45,798 bases of DNA, from NCBI GenBank assembly GCA_003223295.1, contig QHYM01000107.1:1-45798 (forward strand), read 5' to 3'. Of the stretch, positions 16,368 through 24,709 are shown piece after piece. Positions within the stretch are counted from its first letter, which is position 1; every line of letters starts with the position of its first letter. The stretch is from Acidobacteriota bacterium. GTDB lineage: Bacteria; Acidobacteriota; Terriglobia; Acidiferrales; UBA7541. The position numbers were made by a program, and so were the translations under genes. The notes beneath the pieces were generated by a model. That model was not told the DNA's origin. It saw only the letters and a program-made list of their open reading frames with translations, and made no database searches.

Positions 16368-17261
16368 TTATTTTTCGCCCAGCCAGCGGTTCAGGATAGG
16401 CTGGTACGCATCAATGCGGCGATCGCGAAGGAATGGCCAATTGCGCCGAGTCTCTTCGCTCTTTACCGGGTCGCATTCCACGACGAGGATTTCCTCTTTG
16501 CAGTTGGAGGCTTCCGAGACGATTTGGCCAAACGGATCTGCCACAAATGAGTTGCCCCAGAATTCCAGTCCAGGATCGCCATTTTCCGGATGGCCTTCGA
16601 ATCCGACGCGATTGATCACCGCGGCGTATACGCCGTTGGCAATGGCGTGACTGCGCTGAATGGTGCGCCAGGCGTCGAGCTGCGCCGCACCGAATTGCGC
16701 CTTCTCGTGAGGATGCCAGCCAATGCTTGTGGGATAAAAAATTACCTGAGCGCCACTAAGCGCTGTGAGACGTGAGCCCTCAGGGTACCACTGGTCCCAA
16801 CAGATTTGTACGCCGATGCGCGCATACTTCGTGTTGAAATTCGGGAAGCCCAGATCGCCGGGCGTAAAATAAAACTTTTCGTAATAGAGCGGATCGTCGG
16901 GAATGTGCATCTTGCGGTACTTCCCGAGGAAACTTCCATCGGCATCCAAAACGGCGCAAGTGTTGTGATACACGCCAGGCGCACGGCGTTCGAAAAGGGA
17001 TACGACGAGCGCGACTTTCTTTTCTTTGGCGACTTGCGCCAGTCCTTCCGTCGTGGGCCCGGGCACGGGTTCCGCTAGATTGAAAAGCTCCGCGTCTTCG
17101 GTGCGGCAAAAGTATTCGCCGCGGAACAGTTCATGAAGGCAAATGATTTGCGCGCCGCGTCCGGCAGTTTCGCAGATTTTCTCCTTCGCTCGCGCAAGAT
17201 TTTCCTCCGCATTCGTCGTGCATTTCATCTGCACGAGCCCAATGGTGAATTTGCCTGCCAT
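16368..17261 (-). CDS. aguB: N-carbamoylputrescine amidase
   Basis: Nitrilase-superfamily amidase converting N-carbamoylputrescine to putrescine, CO2 and ammonia. Of 297 residues from the ATG at 17261, the Glu-Lys-Cys triad is visible: E44 in CLHELFRGEYF, K117 in KYRKMHIPDDP and C154 in VQICWDQWYPEGSR. HPENGDPGLEFWGNSF is the usual AguB C-terminal segment. The frame is open 32 codons further upstream, but MAGKFTIGLVQM matches the normal start of the family, so I take 17261. It is first in the aguB-aguA operon and divergent from the deoxyhypusine-synthase-like gene. Confidence 0.94.
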   Translation of the reverse strand: MAGKFTIGLVQMKCTTNAEENLARAKEKICETAGRGAQIICLHELFRGEYFCRTEDAELFNLAEPVPGPTTEGLAQVAKEKKVALVVSLFERRAPGVYHNTCAVLDADGSFLGKYRKMHIPDDPLYYEKFYFTPGDLGFPNFNTKYARIGVQICWDQWYPEGSRLTALSGAQVIFYPTSIGWHPHEKAQFGAAQLDAWRTIQRSHAIANGVYAAVINRVGFEGHPENGDPGLEFWGNSFVADPFGQIVSEASNCKEEILVVECDPVKSEETRRNWPFLRDRRIDAYQPILNRWLGEK

Positions 17262-17433
17262 GGGTTTTAGTTTAGCATGAGCCAAGAAGTGGCTCTGCAT
17301 GCGCGATTTTGCTTTCCTTTGTGCCGCGTTTGTACTAAAAATCTTGCGAATGTTCAAGCATCATCACGAGCCACCGGCAAGATTGCCGTTCATTCGCTCC
17401 AGGAAATTTAACCTTCAAGTTTGAGGAGACACG
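17262..17433. promoter_or_regulatory. divergent regulatory region between aguB and the DHS-like gene
   Basis: These 172 bp must hold both promoters of the divergent polyamine genes. An inverted repeat GAGCCA-(5)-TGGCTC lies at 17279-17295, just 18 bp before the aguB ATG, and could be an operator or a leader hairpin. A GAGGAG ribosome binding site at 17422-17427 serves the plus-strand gene. I see no clean consensus promoter. Confidence 0.4.
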
Positions 17434-18507
17434 ATGGGGAGGCAGCAAAAGAAGACTGTGACGGGGCGGGTGTTGCACGACCCGGTAAAGGATAAGCTCC
17501 GGCCGATTTTCCCGCTGGACTTATCGCGCTGCCGAACGATTGATGAACTGGTTCGCGCTATGGGTAACACGGCTTTCACTGGGCGGCAGATCGGCGACGC
17601 CGCCGATGTTCTGGAAGCGATGGCGCGCGATAAAGATTGTTTCGTGGTGATGACCCTTTCGGGGGCGCTGACGGTTGGGAAGATGGGCCTGATTTTCTGC
17701 GACCTCATCGAGTCCGGCGTGGTCCACGCCATCGTCTCAACGGGTGCGCTGATGGCCCACGGCTTGGTAGAGGCCACGGGTCACTCGCACTTCCGTTATG
17801 ACCCGAAGATGGACGACAAGGAGCTGTTCGAGGCGGGGTACAACCGCGTTTACGATTCGCTGGAGCCCGAAGTCAATCTCGATCACGTCGAAGAAGTGAT
17901 GCAGCGCCTGCTCAACGAGTGGGAGGCGGAAGAAGTGGTGTGCAGTTGGAAGATTCACCGGCGCATCGGCGAGTATCTGCACAAGCAAGGGGCGGGGCGG
18001 GGAATCCTGAAATCGGCGTTCGAACACAACGTTCCTGTATTCGTGCCGGCGTTTAGTGATTCCGAATTGGGCATCGACTTCGCGTTGCATAAAATCGCGC
18101 GGCAAAGAGAAGGCCGACCAGTCCTGCGGTTCGATCCTTTTGAAGACTTCGAGAAATTTGCGGGCACGATGCTGGATACGAAGCGCATGGGAATCTTCAC
18201 CGTTGGCGGCGGCGTGCCGCGCAACTGGTCGCAGCAATTTGGCGTGTACGCGGAGCTGCTCGCGCGGCGCGGCTACAAAAAGCTGCCGCTGAAGCGCTAC
18301 AACTATGGGTTACGCATCTGTCCGGAGCCGGTGAGCTGGGGAGGACTGAGCGGCAGCACGTACACTGAAGCTGTTTCGTGGGGAAAGTTTGTTCCGCCGG
18401 AAGAAGGCGGGCGCTTTGCTGAGGTCTTCGATGATGCCACCGTGGCGTTGCCCCTGATCGTGGGCGCGGTGCTGGAGCGCATTGGCCACTTCAAACGCGA
18501 CAAGTAG
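17434..18507 (+). CDS. deoxyhypusine-synthase-like enzyme (probable polyamine synthase)
   Basis: Homologue (357 residues) of eukaryotic/archaeal deoxyhypusine synthase, an NAD-dependent aminobutyl transferase. Bacteria lack the eIF5A substrate, and bacterial members are thought to make homospermidine or related polyamines by moving an aminobutyl group onto putrescine. Visible motifs are VVMTLSGALTVGKMG, IVSTGALMAHGLVEATGH, the NAD-binding GIFTVGGGVPRNW, and EAVSWGKF with the lysine (about residue 318) that forms the covalent imine. Context fits strongly: putrescine-forming aguA/aguB are divergent beside it and arginine decarboxylase is 1.4 kb downstream. The exact product (homospermidine, spermidine or other) is inference. 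Confidence 0.88.
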   Translation: MGRQQKKTVTGRVLHDPVKDKLRPIFPLDLSRCRTIDELVRAMGNTAFTGRQIGDAADVLEAMARDKDCFVVMTLSGALTVGKMGLIFCDLIESGVVHAIVSTGALMAHGLVEATGHSHFRYDPKMDDKELFEAGYNRVYDSLEPEVNLDHVEEVMQRLLNEWEAEEVVCSWKIHRRIGEYLHKQGAGRGILKSAFEHNVPVFVPAFSDSELGIDFALHKIARQREGRPVLRFDPFEDFEKFAGTMLDTKRMGIFTVGGGVPRNWSQQFGVYAELLARRGYKKLPLKRYNYGLRICPEPVSWGGLSGSTYTEAVSWGKFVPPEEGGRFAEVFDDATVALPLIVGAVLERIGHFKRDK

Positions 18508-18597
18508 GCGGGACAGCAGTTCCATCCGGGTAAACAAATGCCTGGGAGGAGTCGGGCGAACCTAAGCCGTTCGAATCTCATTGACAGAGGAGGAATC

Positions 18598-19191
18598 ATG
18601 GCAAAACGAGTCGTGATTGCGGGGATCCTCGGTGGGCTGACGATGTTTGTCTGGTTGTTTGTGGCTCATGAATTTCTGCCCCTGGGTGAAATGGGCGTGG
18701 GCGAAATCTCCAACGAAGCCCCGGTGCTAAGCGCCATGCAGTCGTCGATACCGCAGGCTGGATTTTATATCTACCCCGGCTTCGGCCTCGGGCCAAAGCC
18801 AACCTCCGAGCAGCGCAACGCGGCCATGCCTGCGTACATGAAAAAGTTCGAACAGTCTCCGCACGGAATCTTGATTTACAATCCGCCGTCCGGGCCGTTC
18901 AACTTTGGCAAGCTGTTGGCGCGAGAAGGTACCTTGAATCTCTTGGAAGGCTTGCTGGCAGCGTGGCTGCTTTCCTGGGCCGCTGCGGGAAGAGGGTATC
19001 TCGCGCGCGTGGGGTTTGTTGTCCTCGTTGGGATTCTTGCATCGATGACCACCAATGTGGAGTACTGGAATTGGTACGAATTCCCCGGCATGTACGTTGC
19101 AGGCTACATAACTACGCAGATTTTGGGCTACGCGCTCGTGGGTCTCGTTGTCGCGGCTTTTGTAAAGAGTGAGAGTGCTGCAAGGAGTTGA
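18598..19191 (+). CDS. membrane protein of unknown function
   Basis: Protein of 197 residues from the ATG at 18598, preceded by AGAGGAGG. An N-terminal helix (MAKRVVIAGILGGLTMFVWLF) is followed by an extracytoplasmic stretch of about 90 residues including a Pro/Tyr-rich GFYIYPGFGLGPKP, then three further helices near 112-130, 135-152 and 170-190. It lies between the DHS-like gene and the DUF4287-type gene on the same strand. I do not recognise the family; no function is offered. The good ribosome binding site and regular topology support a real gene. Confidence 0.7.
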   Translation: MAKRVVIAGILGGLTMFVWLFVAHEFLPLGEMGVGEISNEAPVLSAMQSSIPQAGFYIYPGFGLGPKPTSEQRNAAMPAYMKKFEQSPHGILIYNPPSGPFNFGKLLAREGTLNLLEGLLAAWLLSWAAAGRGYLARVGFVVLVGILASMTTNVEYWNWYEFPGMYVAGYITTQILGYALVGLVVAAFVKSESAARS

Positions 19192-19195
19192 AGGC

Positions 19196-19822
19196 ATGGC
19201 CACAGCGAAGACGCAAGCGCTTTACGACGTGCATCCGGGCGTCTCCACGGTGCAAAAGTGGGTGGCCGAACTGAAAGGCAAAACGGGCCGCTCGCCCGAG
19301 GAATGGATTGCGCTTGTGAAGAAAGAAGGGCCCAAGGATGAGAAGTCGCGCCGCGAATGGCTCAAGAAAAAGCACAAGTTGGGCACCAATAGCGCGTGGT
19401 GGATCGCGGAGCGCGCTGATGGCAAAGGAGAGGACGATTCACCGGAGGCGTACCTGAAGACGGCCACGCAATACGTTGAAGAACAATACGCCGGTGCGAA
19501 GGAAAAACTGCGGCCAATCTTTGAAGAATTGGTGAGACTGGGGCGGTCGATGGGCAACGACGTGAAGGTCTGTCCCTGCAAGACGATCGTGCCCCTCTAT
19601 CGCGAGCACGTATTTGCGCAGATCAAGCCCACGACAAATTCACGCGTCGACTTCGGCTTTGCCCTGACGCATCACAAGGGAAAATTACCCAAACGCTTGA
19701 TTGATACCGGCGGGCTCGCGAAGAAGGACCGCATTACGCACAGGATCGAACTGGCTTCTCCTGCCCAAATCGACGGGGAAGTGAAGAAGTGGCTGAAAAC
19801 TGCCTACGATCTGGACGCTTGA
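19196..19822 (+). CDS. DUF4287/DUF5655-type protein
   Basis: Soluble protein of 208 residues. The N-terminal ~70 residues (VQKWVAELKGKTGRSPEEWIALVKK, EWLKKKHKLGTNSAWWIAER) match the DUF4287 pattern. The C-terminal half (EKLRPIFEELVRLGRSMGNDV through KRLIDTGGLAKKDRITHRIEL) resembles DUF5655. No catalytic function is known to me for either. I start at the ATG at 19196, with AAGGAG about 9 bp upstream, rather than at the GTG at 19169. Its start lies 5 bp after the stop of the upstream membrane protein gene, implying cotranscription. It converges on the arginine decarboxylase gene. Confidence 0.8.
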   Translation: MATAKTQALYDVHPGVSTVQKWVAELKGKTGRSPEEWIALVKKEGPKDEKSRREWLKKKHKLGTNSAWWIAERADGKGEDDSPEAYLKTATQYVEEQYAGAKEKLRPIFEELVRLGRSMGNDVKVCPCKTIVPLYREHVFAQIKPTTNSRVDFGFALTHHKGKLPKRLIDTGGLAKKDRITHRIELASPAQIDGEVKKWLKTAYDLDA

Positions 19823-19864
19823 TCCTTTCGGGATGAACCTCAAATACTGAGTGGGTTTGCTCGT

Positions 19865-19895
19865 ACAAAAAGAAAAGGCCGGACCAGCCGGCCTT
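19865..19895 (-). terminator. intrinsic terminator of the arginine decarboxylase gene
   Basis: The stem AAGGCCGG/CCGGCCTT (19875-19882 and 19888-19895) encloses a 5-nt loop. On the minus strand it is followed by a T-rich run (TTCTTTTTG). It lies 23 bp beyond the minus-strand stop at 19918 and so terminates that gene. The plus-strand side lacks a T run (the arm is followed by AGTTCG), so it is not clearly bidirectional. Confidence 0.8.
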
Positions 19896-19917
19896 AGTTC
19901 GAACCGCAGCGTGTGCC

Positions 19918-20475
19918 TCAGTCGTCTTCGCCAATCAAGATGGCGGCGCCCAGAACGGTGGTCCAAAGCCCGCGCTTGTCGCCCACCGCGGACTGCGTAA
20001 TGTTCATGGTGCGGACGATCTTATTCGAAATGCGGTAAACCTCTTTTTTTTCGTCAAACGACAAATCGGGGTCGAATTCCACGTTCAGCGTGGTTGCCAG
20101 CATTTCCGCAGCGAGTTCTTCCGCATACTCGCCAGCCACTTCTTCCGTTTCCCCAAATGAGTGATGCTCTGACAGATAACCGTACATGCTTTTGTCGCTC
20201 GGCAGCGCGAGGCCGATACTTGCGGCGATGAGGCGATGGGCTTCCTTCGTGGAATTTTCGCTGATGACGGTGAACGCCACCTGCCCGGGCCTGAGATGCT
20301 TTAAGCCCTCGCTGCGGGAAATCAATTTGCAATTGGGCGGGAAGATGGAGGAGACGCGGACGATGTTACAGGCGGCAATGCCCGCATTGCGCAGGGCCAG
20401 CTCGAAGCTGGAGAGCCTTTCTCGATGTTTCCCGACACCTTTCGTGAGGAAGATCTTCTTCGCGACGAACGCCAT
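19918..20475 (-). CDS. pdaD: pyruvoyl-dependent arginine decarboxylase
   Basis: Decarboxylates arginine to agmatine, the entry step of the polyamine route completed by AguA and AguB in this window. Of 185 residues (normal family size), the self-cleavage site is [13 protein letters not shown]: Ser42-Ser43 should split to give the small beta chain and a large alpha chain with an N-terminal pyruvoyl group. [18 protein letters not shown] and [25 protein letters not shown] are typical PvlArgDC segments. It has its own consensus promoter (20536-20564) and an intrinsic terminator, so it is monocistronic and can be controlled apart from aguBA. Confidence 0.95.
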   Translation of the reverse strand: MAFVAKKIFLTKGVGKHRERLSSFELALRNAGIAACNIVRVSSIFPPNCKLISRSEGLKHLRPGQVAFTVISENSTKEAHRLIAASIGLALPSDKSMYGYLSEHHSFGETEEVAGEYAEELAAEMLATTLNVEFDPDLSFDEKKEVYRISNKIVRTMNITQSAVGDKRGLWTTVLGAAILIGEDD

Positions 20476-20535
20476 GGTGCCGGTTTTTCGGGCCTCCCTG
20501 CCTGGATTGAGAGCAAAAAATTCTGGGGCAACGCA

Positions 20536-20564
20536 AAAGTAGCAAGAAGGTTTTCGAGTGTCAA
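20536..20564 (-). promoter_or_regulatory. promoter of the arginine decarboxylase gene
   Basis: On the minus strand TTGACA (20564-20559) and TACTTT (20541-20536) are 17 bp apart. The predicted start is near 20529, giving a 5' leader of roughly 54 nt. A GGGAGG tract about 22 bp before the ATG is the nearest purine-rich stretch. Confidence 0.7.
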
Positions 20565-20636
20565 TTTATTTCGAGGGGTTTCTTTCGAACGACCGACCGA
20601 ATTATGAACCGGGTTAACAAACACTTCGCCTGCGAA

Positions 20637-21176
20637 TCATTCCCCGGCGGCGCGGTGCACGAACTTTCCCAGCGGCTTGCAAAGAGCCAGCAGATTCCCG
20701 ACGTGTTCGGCGGTAAAGTCTGGGCCCGCGCCAGTCAGCGTTCTGCTTTTGCGGCTGATCTGGATGACGCCGATGACTTTGCCGCCGAAGAGGATCGGGG
20801 CGCTAATAATCTTTTGAATTAGTTCTGAAGCCTCTCCGCTGAGTTTTATGTTTTCAAAAACCACAGCATGCCGTGCGGCGCTGAAGTTATTGTCAATTTC
20901 CGGGCGGCTTTCCCGTACGGTTTTGGCCGCAAGGGCGGAATTGCTGGAAAGGGGGATGAAACCCACGTTCTTGAACGCCTCCGGTACCAGAAAATGCAGG
21001 TGTTTCCATCGGGTGGACACGGCCAGGATGGCTACTTCTTCGGTTCGGACGCCAATGATCTTTGCGATTTTCTCCGCTATGACCGGGAGAGAGGGTTGCG
21101 CAGTGCCTCCATCTTCGGTGTCGAGCGCGCGCGCAATGCGCTCCAGTTCCGACACAAGGCTGAGAGTTGTGCTCAT
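20637..21176 (-). CDS. GAF-domain protein
   Basis: Protein of 179 residues that is essentially one GAF domain, a small-molecule or redox sensor fold, without an attached output domain. After a helical N-terminus (LSLVSELERIARAL) the GAF core reads AEKIAKIIGVRTEEVAILAV through SLSSNSALAAKTV-like helices to APILFGGKVIGVIQISRKS, the usual closing strands, and a final helix with FTAEHVGNLLALC. Being a stand-alone GAF it may act in trans with a kinase or cyclase. It is divergent from sdhC, with a 260 bp gap, and upstream of the arginine decarboxylase gene on the same strand. Confidence 0.8.
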   Translation of the reverse strand: MSTTLSLVSELERIARALDTEDGGTAQPSLPVIAEKIAKIIGVRTEEVAILAVSTRWKHLHFLVPEAFKNVGFIPLSSNSALAAKTVRESRPEIDNNFSAARHAVVFENIKLSGEASELIQKIISAPILFGGKVIGVIQISRKSRTLTGAGPDFTAEHVGNLLALCKPLGKFVHRAAGE

Positions 21177-21333
21177 GGCGATTCCTTGGAATTCTGGGAG
21201 TGCAACCAGGAGGGGCTTTGACCCGGTGGATCCCGTCAGACGACGACCCTATTTTCTCGCGGTTCCGGGCGCGTTCTCAAGGAAAATGCAGGCGTGGTGT
21301 TCGTCGAAAAACCGTCCCACGGGACAGGTTGAG

Positions 21334-21362
21334 TTGCATCGATGGATGCATCTACCTATACT
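21334..21362 (+). promoter_or_regulatory. candidate sdhCAB promoter with internal palindrome
   Basis: TTGCAT (21334-21339) and TATACT (21357-21362) are separated by 17 bp. The spacer contains the inverted repeat TGCATC-(4)-GATGCA (21335-21350), well placed for a repressor. The predicted start is about 69 bp before the sdhC ATG at 21438. The -35 is weak, so this is a candidate only. Confidence 0.45.
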
Positions 21363-21437
21363 GGTTTCGCCGCGATTCTCATCGCTCCTCCGGTTCCTCA
21401 ACGGTGAACCGGCACGGAAACCCGCGGCGGAGAGGGA

Positions 21438-22094
21438 ATGTCTGCCACGGCAAGCCAGCCTGACGCAAGTTATCTTCTCCGAAAACTTCATTCCTTTACC
21501 GGCGTACTTCCCGTTGGTGCATTTTTGGCGGAACACTTCTGGTCGAACAGCGCGGCGCTCGTAAATGCCGCGAAGTACGACGAAGTTTCGCGGGATCTGC
21601 AAACGATTCCGTTCCGCCCGCTCGTCGAATGGGGCGTCATCTTTCTGCCCATGCTGTTTCACGCAGTCTACGGCGTGTATATCTGGGTGCGGGGGAAGTC
21701 CAACGTCTCCGCCTATCCCTGGGTGGGGAATTGGCTGTACGTGGCGCAACGTTACACCGGGCTGATCGCCTTTGCCTACATCGGCTGGCATCTATACACC
21801 GAGCGCTGGCTGACGCATGGCCATTCGACGTACGCGACGGTGGAGACTGATTTACGGAATCCGTGGTACTTGACGTTCTTCGTTGTCGGGATTCTCGCCT
21901 CTTCGTTTCATCTCGGCGTGGGAATTTGGAATTTTCTCTGCAAATGGGGATTGGCCGCCACCGCCAAAGCGCAGCAGGCCGCTGGCCGCTTGGGAGTCGT
22001 GATTGGAGTGGCGTTCAGCGTCGTAGGGATCCTCATCGTGCTTAGCTTCCGCTTGAACTGGCATCCCTTCTCTTCCTATTACCTACCTAAATGA
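21438..22094 (+). CDS. sdhC: succinate dehydrogenase cytochrome b subunit
   Basis: Membrane anchor of complex II, 218 residues with five helices and conserved histidines for two b hemes (HSFTGVLPVGAFLAEHF, LFHAVYGVYIW, YIGWHLYTERW, SSFHLGVGIW). This single-subunit form is the type B anchor found with menaquinone-linked enzymes (as in Bacillus and Wolinella), so electrons probably pass between succinate/fumarate and a low-potential quinone. It overlaps sdhA by 4 bp (ATGA). The order sdhC-sdhA-sdhB is typical for this class. A candidate promoter lies about 70 bp upstream. Confidence 0.93.
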   Translation: MSATASQPDASYLLRKLHSFTGVLPVGAFLAEHFWSNSAALVNAAKYDEVSRDLQTIPFRPLVEWGVIFLPMLFHAVYGVYIWVRGKSNVSAYPWVGNWLYVAQRYTGLIAFAYIGWHLYTERWLTHGHSTYATVETDLRNPWYLTFFVVGILASSFHLGVGIWNFLCKWGLAATAKAQQAAGRLGVVIGVAFSVVGILIVLSFRLNWHPFSSYYLPK

Positions 22095-23875
22095 GACAGC
22101 CAAAGATCATCGTCGTAGGTGGAGGTCTGGCCGGACTGATGGCCACGATTCGCGCGGCGGAGTCGGGAATTCCCGTTGAGCTTTTTTCCATTGTGCCGGT
22201 TAAGCGCTCGCATTCGGTTTGCGCGCAGGGCGGCATCAACGCAGCGAAAAACCAGAAGGGCGAAGGCGACACCACCGACAAGCACTTCGACGACACCATT
22301 TACGGCGGCGATTTCCTGGCCAATCAGCCGTTGGTGAAGCGCATGTGCGAAGCGGCGCCCGGCATCATCGATCTGCTCGACCGCATGGGCGTCATGTTCA
22401 ATCGCACGCCGGAAGGACTGTTGGATTACCGGCGGTTCGGCGGCACCCTGTATCACCGCACAGCTTTTGCGGGCGCGACCACGGGGCAGCAACTGTTATA
22501 CGCCCTCGATGAGCAGGTGCGACGCCACGAAGCCGAAGGCAGAGTCAAAAAGTTTGAAGGCTGGACGTTCCTTTCCGCGGTGATTGACGGCGGTGGCGTG
22601 GGCCGCGGCGTCTGCGCCATGGATTTGCGCACCATGGAATTGAAAACGTTCCCCGCTGATGCCGCCATTTTTGCCACCGGCGGAATCGGCGCGATCTTCG
22701 GGCGCTCTACGAATTCGGTTGTCTGCACAGGCTCCGCGCAGTCGGCTCTGTTTCAACAGGGCGTGGACTACGCCAACGGTGAATTTATCCAGGTGCATCC
22801 GACGGCTATTCCCGGCGAAGACAAACTTCGCCTGATGAGCGAATCCGCGCGCGGAGAAGGCGGACGCGTTTGGGTGCCGCGCAATCCCGCCGAAAAACGC
22901 CGTCCCAAGGACATCCCCCAGTCGGACCGCTTCTACTTCTTGGAAGAGTGGTATCCCAAGTATGGCAACCTCGTTCCGCGTGACATCGCTACGCGCGCGA
23001 TTCACCGGATCGTATATCAGGAGAAACTCGGAGTGGACGGTCAGGCCGCCGTGTATCTGGACGTCACGGAAATTCCGCGCGAGACGCTGAACCGCAAGCT
23101 CGAAGGCATCCTCGAAATCTACGAAAAATTCCTTGGCGTCGACCCGCGCGAAGAACCCATGAAAGTTTTTCCTGGGATGCATTACACCATGGGAGGCATT
23201 TGGGTAAACGGCGAGGATCAGGCTACCGCTGTCCCGGGAATTTATGCAGCGGGTGAATGCGAGTATCAGTATCACGGCGCGAATCGCCTGGGTGCGAACT
23301 CGCTCGTCTCGTGCATTTTTGGTGGCGGACTCGCCGGCTCGGCGGCCGTGAAGTTTGCGAAGAGCTTAGAAAAAGGTGCAGAGGCTGCACCAGCCTCGGT
23401 GTTCGAAGCAGAGCGGAAGCGTCAGGAAGAAAAGAATCGGAAACTGCTTACTCAGGACGGTTCGGAGAATCCCATCACCATCTGGCGCGAACTGGGCGAC
23501 TTAATGACCGAGCACGTTACCGTGACGCGCGTCAACAAGAACCTGCAAGCGGCGGATGCGAAGATTCTCGCGTTGCAGGAGCGCTACAAGAAGATCAATT
23601 TGAGCGACCGCACAAAGTGGTCGAACCAGACGCTGAACTTCGCGCTGGAACTGGAGAACATGCTGATCCTGGCCCGCGTGATTACGCTGGGGGCGCTGGC
23701 GCGCAACGAATCGCGCGGCGCTCATTACAAGCCGGAGTTTCCGGACCGCGACGATGCCAACTGGCTTAAGACCACGCGCGCCAAATGGGTGAATAACGAC
23801 ATTCAGCTTACCTATGAACCGGTGGACATTTCCTTGATCAAGCCGCGGGCGAGGCGGTACGACGCCGTGAAATGA
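22091..23875 (+). CDS. sdhA: succinate dehydrogenase/fumarate reductase flavoprotein subunit
   Basis: Catalytic subunit of complex II, 594 residues, oxidising succinate to fumarate. IIVVGGGLAGLMATIRAAE is the FAD dinucleotide fold, SHSVCAQGGINAA carries the histidine that binds FAD covalently, HPTAIPG and SESARGEGG hold active-site residues, and YHGANRLGANSL is the C-terminal FAD contact. FPGMHYTMGGIWVN provides the late substrate histidine. The start overlaps the sdhC stop by 4 bp. It matches the type B flavoproteins by length and context. Confidence 0.97.
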   Translation: MRQPKIIVVGGGLAGLMATIRAAESGIPVELFSIVPVKRSHSVCAQGGINAAKNQKGEGDTTDKHFDDTIYGGDFLANQPLVKRMCEAAPGIIDLLDRMGVMFNRTPEGLLDYRRFGGTLYHRTAFAGATTGQQLLYALDEQVRRHEAEGRVKKFEGWTFLSAVIDGGGVGRGVCAMDLRTMELKTFPADAAIFATGGIGAIFGRSTNSVVCTGSAQSALFQQGVDYANGEFIQVHPTAIPGEDKLRLMSESARGEGGRVWVPRNPAEKRRPKDIPQSDRFYFLEEWYPKYGNLVPRDIATRAIHRIVYQEKLGVDGQAAVYLDVTEIPRETLNRKLEGILEIYEKFLGVDPREEPMKVFPGMHYTMGGIWVNGEDQATAVPGIYAAGECEYQYHGANRLGANSLVSCIFGGGLAGSAAVKFAKSLEKGAEAAPASVFEAERKRQEEKNRKLLTQDGSENPITIWRELGDLMTEHVTVTRVNKNLQAADAKILALQERYKKINLSDRTKWSNQTLNFALELENMLILARVITLGALARNESRGAHYKPEFPDRDDANWLKTTRAKWVNNDIQLTYEPVDISLIKPRARRYDAVK

Positions 23876-23922
23876 TGGTGCACGTCCCCCTGGAGGCCGG
23901 TGCAATTGTTCTCTGAGGTGTT

Positions 23923-24675
23923 ATGGCAGAAACGAAGAGAGTCATCGTCAAAGTAAAGCGGCAAGCAGCCCCGAAGGAGCCATCGCGCTGGGAGGAATTC
24001 TCCCTGAACTGGCGTCCTTCGATGAATGTCATCATTTGTCTGCGCGACATTGCGGAAAATCCCGTCACGCGCGATGGCAAGAAGACCACGCCCATCACCT
24101 ACGATTCGAATTGCCTGGAAGAAATTTGCGGCTCCTGCGCCATGCTCATCAATGGAAAGGCCCGCATGGCCTGCTCCGCGCTCGTGGATCAGCTCGACCA
24201 GCCCATCCGGATCGAACCGCTAACAAAGTTTCCGCTCGTGCGCGATCTTGCTGTCGACCGGCAGTTTATGTTTGAAAGCCTCAAGCGCGTGAAAGCCTGG
24301 ATCCCCATTGATGGCACCTACCACCTCGGCGAGGGCCCGCGCGTGTCTCCCGAAGTTCAGGAAAAAGGGTATCCGCTTTCGAATTGCATCACTTGCGGTA
24401 ACTGCCTTGAAGTCTGTCCACAAGTGAACGAGCACAATCAATTCGTGGGTGCCGCTATCATCAGCCAAGTGCGTCTCTTCAACATGCACCCCACGGGCGC
24501 GATGAATAAGAGCGAGCGCCTGCAAGCGCTGATGGGCCCCGGCGGCGTTCAGGAATGCGCCAATGCGCAAAACTGCGTTCACGCTTGCCCCAAGGGCATT
24601 CCGCTTACAGAATCCATCGCGGAAGTGAATCGCGACGCGTGGAAACAGGCGCTGCTCGGCTGGCTTCTGGGGTAA
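23923..24675 (+). CDS. sdhB: succinate dehydrogenase iron-sulfur subunit
   Basis: Electron-transfer subunit of complex II, 250 residues. The [2Fe-2S] ligands lie in NCLEEICGSCAMLI and RMACSALV. The C-terminal ferredoxin-like domain has CITCGNCLEVCP and CANAQNCVHACPKGIP for the [4Fe-4S] and [3Fe-4S] clusters. It follows sdhA after 47 bp. All cluster cysteines appear present, so the complex should be functional. Confidence 0.96.
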   Translation: MAETKRVIVKVKRQAAPKEPSRWEEFSLNWRPSMNVIICLRDIAENPVTRDGKKTTPITYDSNCLEEICGSCAMLINGKARMACSALVDQLDQPIRIEPLTKFPLVRDLAVDRQFMFESLKRVKAWIPIDGTYHLGEGPRVSPEVQEKGYPLSNCITCGNCLEVCPQVNEHNQFVGAAIISQVRLFNMHPTGAMNKSERLQALMGPGGVQECANAQNCVHACPKGIPLTESIAEVNRDAWKQALLGWLLG

Positions 24676-24709
24676 ACTCTCTCCGCATTCCGTGTTCTGG
24701 GGGAACTCG

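Noticed and set aside
22496-23275. 259-codon minus-strand open frame opposite sdhA
   Set aside because: Antisense shadow of a certain gene; no motif.
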